Of a stretch of 34,228 nucleotides of DNA, positions 1 to 7,930 are shown in pieces (the stretch's first letter is position 1; each line of letters starts with the position of its first letter). The notes beneath the pieces were generated by a model. It was not told where the DNA came from and did not search any database. It saw only the letters and a program-made list of their open reading frames with translations. This DNA is from Novosphingobium beihaiense (GTDB lineage Bacteria > Pseudomonadota > Alphaproteobacteria > Sphingomonadales > Sphingomonadaceae), in contig NZ_JALHLG010000045.1 of NCBI RefSeq assembly GCF_022832375.1, forward strand, positions 1-34,228. The letters run 5' to 3'. The translations under genes were made by a program, and so were the position numbers.

Positions 1-312
1 CGGAGCCGGGGTGGCGGCGGCAGGCGCGGGCGTTTCGGCCTTGGCGGCGGGCTTGGGAGCCGCGGCGGCGCCCGAGCCTTCCTCGATCGTGGCGATCAGC
101 GCGTCGACAGTGACGGTGTCACCCTCGGCGGCGAGCTGCTGGCCCATCACGCCCGCGTGCGGGGCCATGACGTCGATGGCGACTTTGTCGGTTTCCAGGC
201 TGGCGATGGGCTCGTCGGCGGCAACGGGTTCGCCGGGCTGCTTCAGCCACTGGCCGATGGTGGCCTCGGAGACGGACTCGCCGAGCGTTGGGACCTTGAC
301 TTCGGTGGACAT
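1..312 (-). CDS. sucB: 2-oxoglutarate dehydrogenase E2 (dihydrolipoyl succinyltransferase), N-terminal part only
   Basis: E2 core of the 2-oxoglutarate dehydrogenase complex, which moves the succinyl group from E1 through a lipoyl arm to CoA in the TCA cycle. About 104 codons are present; the gene continues past the left edge. The start is the ATG at 312 (MSTEVKVPTLGESVSE). Residues 1-78 form a biotinyl/lipoyl domain with the lipoylation motif ETDKV (Lys43). A flexible Ala/Pro-rich linker begins near residue 80. The gene starts 8 bp after the sucA stop, so the two are almost certainly co-transcribed and the E1:E2 ratio may be set by coupled translation. The peripheral-subunit-binding and catalytic domains are outside the window. 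The succinyl rather than acetyl specificity is inferred from the adjacent sucA. Confidence 0.93.
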   Translation of the reverse strand, partial: MSTEVKVPTLGESVSEATIGQWLKQPGEPVAADEPIASLETDKVAIDVMAPHAGVMGQQLAAEGDTVTVDALIATIEEGSGAAAAPKPAAKAETPAPAAATPAP

Positions 313-320
313 GGTTTATC

Positions 321-3173
321 TCAAGCCTTCTGCTTGCGTCGTAGTTCGTCACGGACGGAAAGGTGGAGCGCATCGGCGACCAGCGCGGCCTGTTCGGCGG
401 TGTGGCGCTTGGCAAGGCCGGTGGCGGGGGAGGCGGAGGCGTGGCGTCCGGCATAGCGCGGACGCGGGGCCTTCACCCCGGCTTCCTTGGCGGCTTCCTC
501 GATCAGCGATTCCACGAAGAACCAGGCGCCGTTGTTGCGCGGCTCTTCCTGGCACCAGACGATCTCTTCGAGGTTCTTCATCCGCGACAGGCGCAAGGCC
601 AGCGGCTCGCCCGGGAAGGGATAGAGCTGTTCGAGGCGGATGATCTGGGTATCGTCGATCTCGTTCTCGTCACGCGCCTCGGCGAGGTCGTAGAAGACCT
701 TGCCCGAGCACAGGATCACTTTCTTGGTGTCCTTGTCCGCCGGCATCTTGGGGTCGGACAGGATGCGGAAGAAGTGGCCTTCGCCCACGAAGTCCTCTGC
801 CTTCGATTTCGCCATCGGATGGCGCAGCAGCGACTTGGGAGTCATGATGACCAGCGGCTTGCGGAACGGGCGGTGCATCTGACGGCGCAGAACGTGGAAA
901 TAGTTCGACGGCGTGGTGATGTTGCACACCTGGATGTTGTCGCTGGCGCAGAGCTGCAGGAAGCGTTCCAGACGGGCGGAGGAGTGCTCCGGCCCCTGGC
1001 CTTCGTAGCCGTGCGGCAGCAGCATCACCAGGCCGTTGGCGCGCAGCCACTTGGCTTCGGAGGCGGCGATGTACTGATCGATGATGATCTGCGCGCCGTT
1101 GGCGAAATCGCCGAACTGCGCTTCCCACAGCACCATCGTCTTGGGATCGGCGCTGGCATAGCCATATTCGAAGCCGAGCACGCCGTATTCGGAGAGCGTC
1201 GAGTTCAGCACTTCGAAGCGGCCGTGGGGCAGCGTTTCGATCGGGATGTACTTGCGCTCGCTCTTCTGATCGACCCAGACGGCGTGGCGCTGGCTGAAAG
1301 TGCCGCGCTCGCAGTCCTGACCCGACAGACGCACGCCGTAGCCTTCGGAGCACAGCGAACCGAACGCCAGAGCCTCGGCCGTGGCCCAGTCGAACCCTTC
1401 GCCGCTGGTGAACATTTCGCGCTTGGCGTCGATCACGCGGTTCAGCGTGCGGTGGACGGTGAGGTCTTCGGGAACCGTGGTGAGCACGCGGCCAAGGCTG
1501 TCGAACAGCTTGCCCTCGATCCCGGTGTGCACGTTGCGGCGCGCGGTTTCGGGATCGGCGGGCTTGTTGAAGCCGCTCCACTGGCCACCGAACCAGTCGG
1601 CCTGGTTCGCCTTGTAGGTCTTGGCCGCCTCGAACTGCTCTTCGAGGTGGGCGGTGAAGCCCGCTTCGGTCTCGGCGAGGAAGGCATCGTCGATCACGCC
1701 TTCGGCCTTGAGGCGCTCGGCGTAGATCTTGCTGACCGGCGGATGCTTCTTGATCTGCGCGTACATCAGCGGCTGGGTGAAGCTGGGCTCGTCGCCTTCG
1801 TTGTGGCCGAAGCGGCGATAGCACCACATGTCGATCACGATGTCGCGGCCGAAGGTCTGGCGGTAGTCGATCGCCAGCTTGCAGGCGAACGTCACCGCGG
1901 CCGGATCGTCCCCGTTCACATGCAGGATCGGCGCCTGCACGCCCTTGGCGACATCGGTCGGGTAGGGCGAATTGCGCGCGAAAGCGGGCGACGTGGTGAA
2001 GCCGATCTGGTTGTTGATGACGAAGTGCAGGCAGCCGCCGGTGTTGTAACCCGCCACGCCGGACAGGCCGAAGCATTCCCACACCACGCCCTGGCCCGCG
2101 AAAGCCGCGTCGCCGTGGATCAGCACCGGCAGCACCTGCTTGTGCTTCGCGCCGGGGCCGATGTCGTCACCGATATCGTCGTGGATGGTCTGGTAGGCGC
2201 GGACTTTGCCCAGCACCACCGGGTCCACCGTTTCGAGGTGGCTGGGGTTGGGCATCAGGCTCATGTGCACCTTGATGCCGTCGAACTCGCGGTCGGTGCT
2301 GGTGCCCAGGTGATACTTTACATCGCCCGAGCCGCCCACGTCTTCCGGATTGGCGGTGCCGCCGGAGAATTCGTGGAAGATGACCTTGTAGGGCTTGGCC
2401 ATCACATTGGCGAGCACGTTGAGGCGGCCGCGGTGGGCCATGCCGTAAACGATTTCGCGCACGCCGAGCTGGCCGCCGTACTTGATGACGCTTTCCAGCG
2501 CCGGGATCATGGATTCGCCGCCGTCGAGGCCGAAGCGCTTGGTGCCGACGTACTTCTTGCCGAGGAACTTCTCGTACTGCTCGCCGCGGACGACGGCCTG
2601 CAGGATCGCCTTCTTGCCGTTGGCGGTGAATTCGATCTCCTTGTCGGCGCCTTCCATGCGGTCCTGCAGGAAGCGGCGCTCCTCGACATCGGAGATGTGC
2701 ATGTACTCAAGGCCGACCTTGCCGCAGTAGTTCGCGCGCAGGATCTGCACGAGTTCGCGGATGGTCGTCCATTCGAGGCCGAGATTGCCGCCGACATAGA
2801 TCTGGCGGTCCAGCGCGGCGCCGGTGAAGCCGTGGTACTCGGGCGTGAGATCGGCCGGAAGCTGGCGCTGGTTGAGGCCGAGCGGGTCGAGATCGGCGGC
2901 GAGGTGACCGCGCACGCGATATGTGCGGATCAGCATCATCGCGCGGATGGCGTCGGCGGCGGCTTCGTCTAGACGGGCCTGGTCAACCTTGGCACCGCCT
3001 TTGGCGGCGGCCTTCTCGATCTTCGCCTTGAGGGCGGTGGGATCGAGACCCTGGGTCCAGTCGTCCTCGAACTCCGCGCCTACGCGGGGCCAGTTGGCAC
3101 GTTGCCAGCTGGGGCCGGCCTGCGGCTCGTCGAGGCCCATGTCGGGGGTGAAATCCATATTTTCGTTGCCCAT
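321..3173 (-). CDS. sucA: 2-oxoglutarate dehydrogenase E1 component
   Basis: Thiamine-diphosphate-dependent decarboxylase that starts the oxidative conversion of 2-oxoglutarate to succinyl-CoA. I chose the ATG at 3173 (MGNENMDFTPD), giving 950 aa, because an AAAGG lies about 8 nt upstream. A longer reading to 3224 exists but has no such site. Visible features are the N-terminal E2-binding/dimer segment, the ThDP site around residues 353-390 (HGDAAFAGQGVV, then NNQIGFTT), the His-rich HRGRLNVL segment, and a C-terminal transketolase-like region ending near EEPRNNGAW. The length matches the usual 930-990 aa. It lies between sucD (189 bp upstream) and sucB (8 bp downstream). A long plus-strand ORF (363-2972) is only its shadow. 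Confidence 0.97.
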   Translation of the reverse strand: MGNENMDFTPDMGLDEPQAGPSWQRANWPRVGAEFEDDWTQGLDPTALKAKIEKAAAKGGAKVDQARLDEAAADAIRAMMLIRTYRVRGHLAADLDPLGLNQRQLPADLTPEYHGFTGAALDRQIYVGGNLGLEWTTIRELVQILRANYCGKVGLEYMHISDVEERRFLQDRMEGADKEIEFTANGKKAILQAVVRGEQYEKFLGKKYVGTKRFGLDGGESMIPALESVIKYGGQLGVREIVYGMAHRGRLNVLANVMAKPYKVIFHEFSGGTANPEDVGGSGDVKYHLGTSTDREFDGIKVHMSLMPNPSHLETVDPVVLGKVRAYQTIHDDIGDDIGPGAKHKQVLPVLIHGDAAFAGQGVVWECFGLSGVAGYNTGGCLHFVINNQIGFTTSPAFARNSPYPTDVAKGVQAPILHVNGDDPAAVTFACKLAIDYRQTFGRDIVIDMWCYRRFGHNEGDEPSFTQPLMYAQIKKHPPVSKIYAERLKAEGVIDDAFLAETEAGFTAHLEEQFEAAKTYKANQADWFGGQWSGFNKPADPETARRNVHTGIEGKLFDSLGRVLTTVPEDLTVHRTLNRVIDAKREMFTSGEGFDWATAEALAFGSLCSEGYGVRLSGQDCERGTFSQRHAVWVDQKSERKYIPIETLPHGRFEVLNSTLSEYGVLGFEYGYASADPKTMVLWEAQFGDFANGAQIIIDQYIAASEAKWLRANGLVMLLPHGYEGQGPEHSSARLERFLQLCASDNIQVCNITTPSNYFHVLRRQMHRPFRKPLVIMTPKSLLRHPMAKSKAEDFVGEGHFFRILSDPKMPADKDTKKVILCSGKVFYDLAEARDENEIDDTQIIRLEQLYPFPGEPLALRLSRMKNLEEIVWCQEEPRNNGAWFFVESLIEEAAKEAGVKAPRPRYAGRHASASPATGLAKRHTAEQAALVADALHLSVRDELRRKQKA

Positions 3174-3362
3174 CGGAAGCACCTTTCGCGCGTCGGAGCC
3201 ATAACGGCCGCCGCAATCGAGCAATCTGGTTTCGGGCTGTCCGGTTCCGGGGAGGAATGCCGCCAGTCCACAATGTTGTACGGCGTCTGTACGCCTTATG
3301 GTTATTGTCCGGTGGGGCGCGGACCGGGGAAATTCCCTAGGCCCGCGCTCCGCCGGAGAAAA

Positions 3363-4253
3363 TCAGACGGTTTCCTTCAGGGCTTCCATCAGGGTCTCGC
3401 CCAGGAGCGACGGCGAGGGGGAGACGCGGATGCCCGCTTCTTCCATCGCCGCGATCTTGTCTTCGGCGCCGCCCTGGCCGCCCGAGACGATCGCACCGGC
3501 ATGGCCCATGCGGCGGCCCGGAGGCGCCGTGCGGCCCGCGATGAAACCGGCCATCGGCTTCTTGCGGCCGCGCTTGGCCTCGTCCTTGAGGAACTGCGCG
3601 GCTTCTTCTTCGGCCGAGCCGCCGATTTCGCCGATCATGATGATCGACTTGGTATCGTCATCAGCCAGGAACAGTTCGAGCACGTCGATGAAGTTGGTGC
3701 CGTTCACCGGGTCGCCGCCGATGCCGACCGCAGTGGTCTGGCCAAGGCCTGCATTGGTGGTCTGGAACACGGCTTCATAAGTCAGCGTGCCCGAGCGCGA
3801 GACGACGCCGACCGAACCTTCCGAGAAGATGTTGCCGGGCATGATGCCGATCTTGCACTGGTTCGGCGTGAGAACGCCGGGGCAGTTCGGGCCGATCAGG
3901 CGTGACTTCGAACCGGTCAGCGCGCGCTTCACCGGGATCATGTCGAGCACGGGGATGCCTTCGGTGATGCAGATGATCAGCTCGATCTCGGCATCGATCG
4001 CTTCGAGGATCGCGTCGGCGGCGCCGAACGGCGGCACATAGACGCACGAAGCGGTGGCGCCGGTCGCGGCCTTGGCTTCATGCACGGTGTTGAACTGGGG
4101 CAGGCCGAGGTGTTCGGTGCCGCCCTTGCCCGGGGTCACGCCCGCAACCATCTGCGTGCCGTAATCGAGCGCGGCCTGCGTGTGGAAGCTGCCGGTCGAG
4201 CCGGTCATGCCCTGGGTGATGACCTTGGTATTCTTGTCTACGAGGATGGACAT
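3363..4253 (-). CDS. sucD: Succinyl-CoA synthetase (ADP-forming) alpha subunit
   Basis: Alpha subunit of succinyl-CoA synthetase, which carries the CoA-binding fold and the phosphohistidine. It converts succinyl-CoA to succinate with substrate-level phosphorylation. The product is 296 aa, normal for the family. A CoA-binding Rossmann segment is seen at the N terminus (MTGSTGSFH, about residues 16-24). The active-site histidine is His251 in GHAGAIVSG. The start ATG at 4253 has AGGA 7 nt upstream. The beta subunit gene sucC, which often directly precedes sucD, is not between mdh and sucD here; only 120 bp separate them. The partner must therefore be encoded elsewhere. Confidence 0.97.
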   Translation of the reverse strand: MSILVDKNTKVITQGMTGSTGSFHTQAALDYGTQMVAGVTPGKGGTEHLGLPQFNTVHEAKAATGATASCVYVPPFGAADAILEAIDAEIELIICITEGIPVLDMIPVKRALTGSKSRLIGPNCPGVLTPNQCKIGIMPGNIFSEGSVGVVSRSGTLTYEAVFQTTNAGLGQTTAVGIGGDPVNGTNFIDVLELFLADDDTKSIIMIGEIGGSAEEEAAQFLKDEAKRGRKKPMAGFIAGRTAPPGRRMGHAGAIVSGGQGGAEDKIAAMEEAGIRVSPSPSLLGETLMEALKETV

Positions 4254-4373
4254 CGGATTTTCCTGTTCCTGAGCCTGGAAGCGGCCGCTTGGGGCCGGGG
4301 AGGTGCCAAGTAACTAAGAGGGCCCCGCAGTGCCAGCCGGATCATCCAGCCGGTGCCGCAGGGCCGGAATGTT

Positions 4374-5336
4374 TCAGGCCAGGTCGCCGTCGATGCCCTT
4401 GCAGGCCACCAGCAGTTCCTTGACCGCGTCGATCGAGACCTGGAGGCCGGCCTTGGCCTTCTCGTCCAGTTCGATTTCGATGATCTGCTCGACGCCGTCC
4501 TTGCCGATCATCACCGGCACGCCGACGTAGAGACCGTCAACGCCGTACTGGCCTTCGAGGTAGGCCGCGCAGGGCAGGATGCGCTTCTGGTCGCCAAGGT
4601 AGCTCTCGGCCATCGAGATCGCCGAAGCGGCGGGCGCGTAGAAGGCCGAACCGGTCTTGAGCAGCGAGACGACTTCGCCGCCGCCGCCCGCGGTGCGCTT
4701 GACGATGGCGTCGATGCGCTCCTGCGTGGTCTTGCCCATCTTGATGAGGTCGGGAACGGGGATGCCCTTGACGGTCGAGTATTCGACCACCGGCACCATG
4801 GTGTCGCCGTGGCCGCCGAGCACGAAGCTGGTCACATCGCGCACCGAGACGCCGAATTCCCAGGCGAGGAAGGTCGAGAAGCGCGCCGAGTCGAGCACGC
4901 CGGCCATGCCGACGACCTTGCTGTGCGGCAGGCCGGAGAATTCGCGCAGCGCCCAGACCATCGCGTCGAGCGGGTTGGTGATGCAGATCACGAATGCGTT
5001 GGGGGCATAGGTCTTGATGCCTTCGCCGACCGACTTCATGACCTTGAGGTTGATGCCCAGCAGGTCGTCGCGGCTCATGCCCGGCTTGCGGGCGACACCG
5101 GCGGTGACGATGATCACGTCCGCGCCTTCGATGTCCTTGTAATCGTTGGTGCCGGTGACTTTGGCGTCGAAGCCCTGCACGGGGCCGCACTGCGACAGGT
5201 CGAGCGCCTTGCCCTGCGGCAGGCCTTCGGCGATGTCGAACAGGACGACGTCGCCCAGTTCCTTCTGCGCAGCGAGGTGCGCGAGGGTGCCGCCGATATT
5301 GCCGGCGCCGATGAGGGCAATCTTCTTACGAGCCAT
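4374..5336 (-). CDS. mdh: Malate dehydrogenase (NAD-dependent, LDH-like type)
   Basis: Oxidises malate to oxaloacetate with NAD in the TCA cycle. The product is 320 aa from the ATG at 5336 (MARKKIALIGAG). GGAAGGA lies about 12 nt upstream, and the longer reading to 5459 adds sequence foreign to the family. Seen: NAD-binding GAGNIGG (residues 10-16), acidic Asp34 after the second strand (NAD over NADP), substrate arginines Arg83 and Arg89 (ARKPGMSRDD), Asn121 in ITNPLD, Arg152 in LDSAR, and the catalytic pair Asp149/His176 (GGHGDT). It is the first gene of the mdh-sucD-sucA-sucB set and so probably the promoter-proximal one. Confidence 0.97.
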   Translation of the reverse strand: MARKKIALIGAGNIGGTLAHLAAQKELGDVVLFDIAEGLPQGKALDLSQCGPVQGFDAKVTGTNDYKDIEGADVIIVTAGVARKPGMSRDDLLGINLKVMKSVGEGIKTYAPNAFVICITNPLDAMVWALREFSGLPHSKVVGMAGVLDSARFSTFLAWEFGVSVRDVTSFVLGGHGDTMVPVVEYSTVKGIPVPDLIKMGKTTQERIDAIVKRTAGGGGEVVSLLKTGSAFYAPAASAISMAESYLGDQKRILPCAAYLEGQYGVDGLYVGVPVMIGKDGVEQIIEIELDEKAKAGLQVSIDAVKELLVACKGIDGDLA

Positions 5337-5499
5337 GATGCGAGCGTGTCCTTCCCAATGGCGGGATTGACGGACTTCGTGACGGCCTGCTTCATCCCGC
5401 GAAAGGCAGGCGCCGGTGTTTGCAGAGCGGGCCCTACGCCCCTCATGCGGGCATTGCAACCGCTAAACGACGCATTTCATGGCAATGGCGACGGATTTA

Positions 5500-5524
5500 A
5501 TTGATAACAGTTCGCAGTATCAAT
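5500..5524. promoter_or_regulatory. Operator-like palindrome upstream of mdh
   Basis: Perfect inverted repeat ATTGATA-N11-TATCAAT in an AT-rich island of otherwise GC-rich DNA. It starts at the putative -10 hexamer and covers the expected transcription start, as a repressor site would. The binding protein is not identifiable from the sequence. Confidence 0.4.
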
Positions 5525-5551
5525 AGTGCTGCGCAAGAATCGCAAAGTCAA
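5523..5551 (-). promoter_or_regulatory. Candidate promoter of the mdh-sucD-sucA-sucB operon
   Basis: Minus-strand TTGACT (5546-5551) and CACTAT (5523-5528) separated by 17 nt, about 190 nt upstream of the mdh start. The -35 is good and the -10 is weak. No better pair was seen in the 377-bp gap 5337-5713, which otherwise holds only the palindrome at 5500-5524 and the hairpin at 5641-5694. Confidence 0.35.
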
Positions 5552-5640
5552 GGCTTTCCGCCACCTGTCCGTTTCGGAAAACCGGCGCCGCTAGGCAAGG
5601 GAATTGGCCCGGTGCGCCCGGAGTGGGCAGCGAGGCGATA

Positions 5641-5694
5641 CGCATGCGTCTTGCCGCAGGCCCGAAAGTGACGGGCTGCGGCAAGACGCATGCG
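5641..5694. repeat. Long inverted repeat (stem-loop) between mdh and the 5714-6076 gene
   Basis: Two arms of 24 and 23 nt pair perfectly except for one bulged G, around the 7-nt loop AAAGTGA. It lies 20 bp past the stop of the upstream minus-strand gene, so it may end that transcript or protect its 3' end. There is no T tract on either side, so it is not a canonical intrinsic terminator. Confidence 0.7.
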
Positions 5695-5713
5695 CAGGGA
5701 TCGGGGCGGTCTT

Positions 5714-6076
5714 TCAGCCGTCTTCGCTGAGCAGGCTCAGTTCGCAGGACGAGGCCATGCGCCGGTCGAGCTGGCGGCAGATCGCGATCCAGCGGTCGCG
5801 GCCTTTGTGATCACCACCGGTGTGGGCGGCAATAGCTTCGGAGCGGGCTTTCGCCGCGGCGGCATGGCCGTGGCGCCCGAAATGGCGCAAGGCTTCGGTC
5901 AGGATCTCTCCATCGCCTTCCACCGGCGCGATGACGCGCGCGGGCCGCCGGGCGATACGGCGCACGGTGAGCATACGGTGATTGTCATTGACTGCGCCCA
6001 GGGGAGCCGAGCGGCACAGCGACCGCATGATCGCCGGGGTCGCTCCACCCCAGGCAGCAGCAAAACGGATGGTCAT
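5714..6076 (-). CDS. Small basic protein of unknown function
   Basis: 120 aa from the ATG at 6076 (MTIRFAAAWGGATP), with a modest GAGG 10 nt upstream. A longer reading to 6244 exists but its extra N terminus looks non-coding. I recall similar N termini (MTIRFAAAR) and C termini (ICRxLDRRMA) in unnamed sphingomonad proteins, so I treat it as real. An Arg-rich middle (RRIARRPARV) is followed by an Ala/His-rich helical stretch and RWIAICRQLDRRMASS. No signal peptide, membrane segment or known catalytic motif is visible. It is followed by the hairpin at 5641-5694 and then the mdh promoter region. No function can be given. Confidence 0.6.
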   Translation of the reverse strand: MTIRFAAAWGGATPAIMRSLCRSAPLGAVNDNHRMLTVRRIARRPARVIAPVEGDGEILTEALRHFGRHGHAAAAKARSEAIAAHTGGDHKGRDRWIAICRQLDRRMASSCELSLLSEDG

Positions 6077-6283
6077 TTTCAGGGGGCCTCGAATTGTGTC
6101 AGCTGCATGGACACTGCTCTTAGCGGGGCAGGCGCTAAGCATTGGTGAGAAGCTTTGGTTGCTCACATGTTCATCACTGTCCTGCGGGCATCTACCGATG
6201 CTAACCCCTTGAAAGCTGTTAAGTATTGTTAGCGCGCTGGTCATAAACGGGCACTGCGGCGGTGCCGGTGACAGGTTCTGCGC

Positions 6284-7315
6284 CTAGCTTCCAGGCTGCG
6301 CGATCCAGCGGCCGGAGTTGGCGAACTCGGGTTTGATGCCGTGCGATTCGGGGAGGTTGCGGGCGCGGTATGCCGCATCGCCGCCATGCTCGCGCGCTTC
6401 GCGGGAATAGGCCGGGACTGCCGTGGCAACCGCCGGAACCGGGACGGAGGGCGTGGCCGCCGCAGGCTGTTCCGCAGCGGCGAACGTGCGCTGCAAGGTT
6501 ACGGGATCGGGGGCGGGGACCGCCTCGGCGCTATACGTGCGGGCGTGCGGCTGGGCCGCCGGTTCCCCGCCTGCATAGGCATAGTGGAACGTGCCCGGCT
6601 GCCCGGCGGCGCCGTTGAAGCTGTAGAAGCGGTGCTCGCCGATGGTGCGCAGATAGTGCAGGCTTGCCGCCCAGTACGGGTTCACCTGGACCGTGTGATA
6701 ATGCGTCGCCAGCCCGGCCGGGGCATAGACGCTGCCTGCCAGCGCCGCGCGCGCGATCGCTCTCGCGCGGTTCCAGAACAGCGGGACGGGCTGGCGGGCC
6801 AGCGAGCCGTCGCAGGTGAAGGAGAACTGGCAGCCGGTCTGCCGCTCGGACCCCTGATAGACGACGCCGCAGACTGTATCCGGGTAAGCCGGATGCGCCA
6901 CACGGTTGAGCACCACTTGCGCCACCGCGCGCTGTCCGGCGGTGGATTCGCTGGCGGCTTCGTAATAGATCGCGGCGGTCATGCACTGCAGCGCGCGGGC
7001 GTGGTCGGCGCCCGAACCGCCGATCCGCAGCGGCCGGGCCGAGGGGGAACTGCCGGACGCCGGGCCGGAGACGCTATCGTCCGCGTCCGAGTGGATGCCT
7101 TCGCCCACTTGCGGCACCGGCTGTTCGGCTTCGAGATAATAGAAGGCAGAGCCGGGGAAGCTCGATCCGGCCCGCTCGAACGGCATCGGCACGACGGCGG
7201 TTTCGGGCTCTGTGGCATCGGCGATGCGGAAGCGGTCCCACCCGCCCGGCGCGGCGAACGCGGGCAGGGCCACGGCGGCCAGCACCGTGACGCCCAGCGT
7301 CCAGCGGCGCTGCAT
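6284..7315 (-). CDS. Exported cell wall hydrolase, SleB family
   Basis: Peptidoglycan hydrolase of the SleB/CwlJ type (Hydrolase_2 fold), predicted to act in the periplasm. From the ATG at 7315 it has 343 aa with a signal peptide (MQRRWTLGVTVLAAVALPAFA, about residues 1-21). The SleB domain spans about residues 107-235. It begins ALQCMTAAIYYEAASES, with Glu119 at the position of the catalytic glutamate, and continues VVLNRVAHPAYP, TGCQFSFTCDG and YWAASLHYLRTIGEHRFYSF. A Pro/Ala-rich low-complexity tail follows. The open frame continues upstream to 7522, but that part is Arg/Pro-rich with no clear ribosome site, so the exact start is uncertain. It diverges from the cobalamin operon. Confidence 0.85.
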   Translation of the reverse strand: MQRRWTLGVTVLAAVALPAFAAPGGWDRFRIADATEPETAVVPMPFERAGSSFPGSAFYYLEAEQPVPQVGEGIHSDADDSVSGPASGSSPSARPLRIGGSGADHARALQCMTAAIYYEAASESTAGQRAVAQVVLNRVAHPAYPDTVCGVVYQGSERQTGCQFSFTCDGSLARQPVPLFWNRARAIARAALAGSVYAPAGLATHYHTVQVNPYWAASLHYLRTIGEHRFYSFNGAAGQPGTFHYAYAGGEPAAQPHARTYSAEAVPAPDPVTLQRTFAAAEQPAAATPSVPVPAVATAVPAYSREAREHGGDAAYRARNLPESHGIKPEFANSGRWIAQPGS

Positions 7316-7649
7316 CCTCACCGGCTTGCGGCCTGCCCCGTGCGCGCGGCGGGAAATCCGTGCGGTAAAATCGCGCGGGCGCGGCTCTTCCCGTTCGGCC
7401 CATAGGGGGGCAGGGGAGGCGGCGGCTGCGGGCACTCGGTTCCTTTCGCGGCGGCAAGAAGCGGCGCAGATATACGGGCGCAGGCGGGCTCTAACCCAGC
7501 TCTGCCAGAACCGCACCGGCACTGCGCGGACCGTCCCTTTGCGGGACAGCGGGGCGTGATAGGCTTAAGCCCCTTAAGAACCCGTTTGCGGGCGCTCTTG
7601 CCAAGCTCCGGGGGCGCCTCTATCGGCGCCCGCACGTCAAGGGTTGTCC
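7316..7649. other. Intergenic region between the SleB gene and the cobalamin riboswitch
   Basis: About 330 bp that should hold divergent promoters. I see a small palindrome, GGCTTAAGCC, at 7562-7571 followed by a second CTTAAG, but no convincing -35/-10 pair. The open frames here run through the riboswitch or precede the SleB start and do not look like proteins. Confidence 0.4.
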
Positions 7650-7835
7650 GCGCTTTTCGCAAGGGAAGCAGGGCCGAAGAGGGAAGCCGGTTCAAATCCG
7701 GCGCTGTCCCCGCAACTGTGACCGGGAAGTCCGCGCTCGATATGCCACTGGCCGCATGTCCCCCAAGGGGATGGCTGGGAAGGCGGGAGCGGGCAGAGAC
7801 CCGGGAGCCAGGAGACCTGCCCGGAGACGGTCGTT
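7650..7835 (+). promoter_or_regulatory. Cobalamin (AdoCbl) riboswitch
   Basis: All conserved core segments are present in order: GGGAAGCCGG followed by an unpaired stretch and CCGGC (7681-7702), the invariant CTGTCCCCGCAACTGTGA (7704-7721), and the B12 box AGCCAGGAGACCTGCC (7807-7822) near the 3' end. Variable stems lie between 7725 and 7800. It sits about 100 nt upstream of btuB and reads in the same direction, so it should lower btuBFCD expression when cobalamin is plentiful. The stretch from 7836 to the btuB ribosome site has no obvious terminator with a U tract, which points to control of translation. Confidence 0.95.
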
Positions 7836-7930
7836 CCGCGCCGGGCGGGGGTACCGGAATGCAGCGAGACGCGCGCCGTAAAGAGCGTGCCTCCGCCATG
7901 AACGGCAGTTCGTTCAGGTTGGAGGTCTAT

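Noticed and set aside
363..2972. 869-codon open frame on plus opposite sucA
   Set aside because: Shadow of the sucA codons in GC-rich DNA; His/Ala/Val/Glu-rich translation without any family, and sucA is unmistakable.
4321..4365. Hairpin between mdh and sucD
   Set aside because: Imperfect pairing with several mismatches and no T tract on minus; probably operon leader sequence, not a terminator.
7556..7930. N-terminal extension of the btuB frame
   Set aside because: This part is the cobalamin riboswitch; the strong ribosome site is at 7921, before the ATG at 7931.
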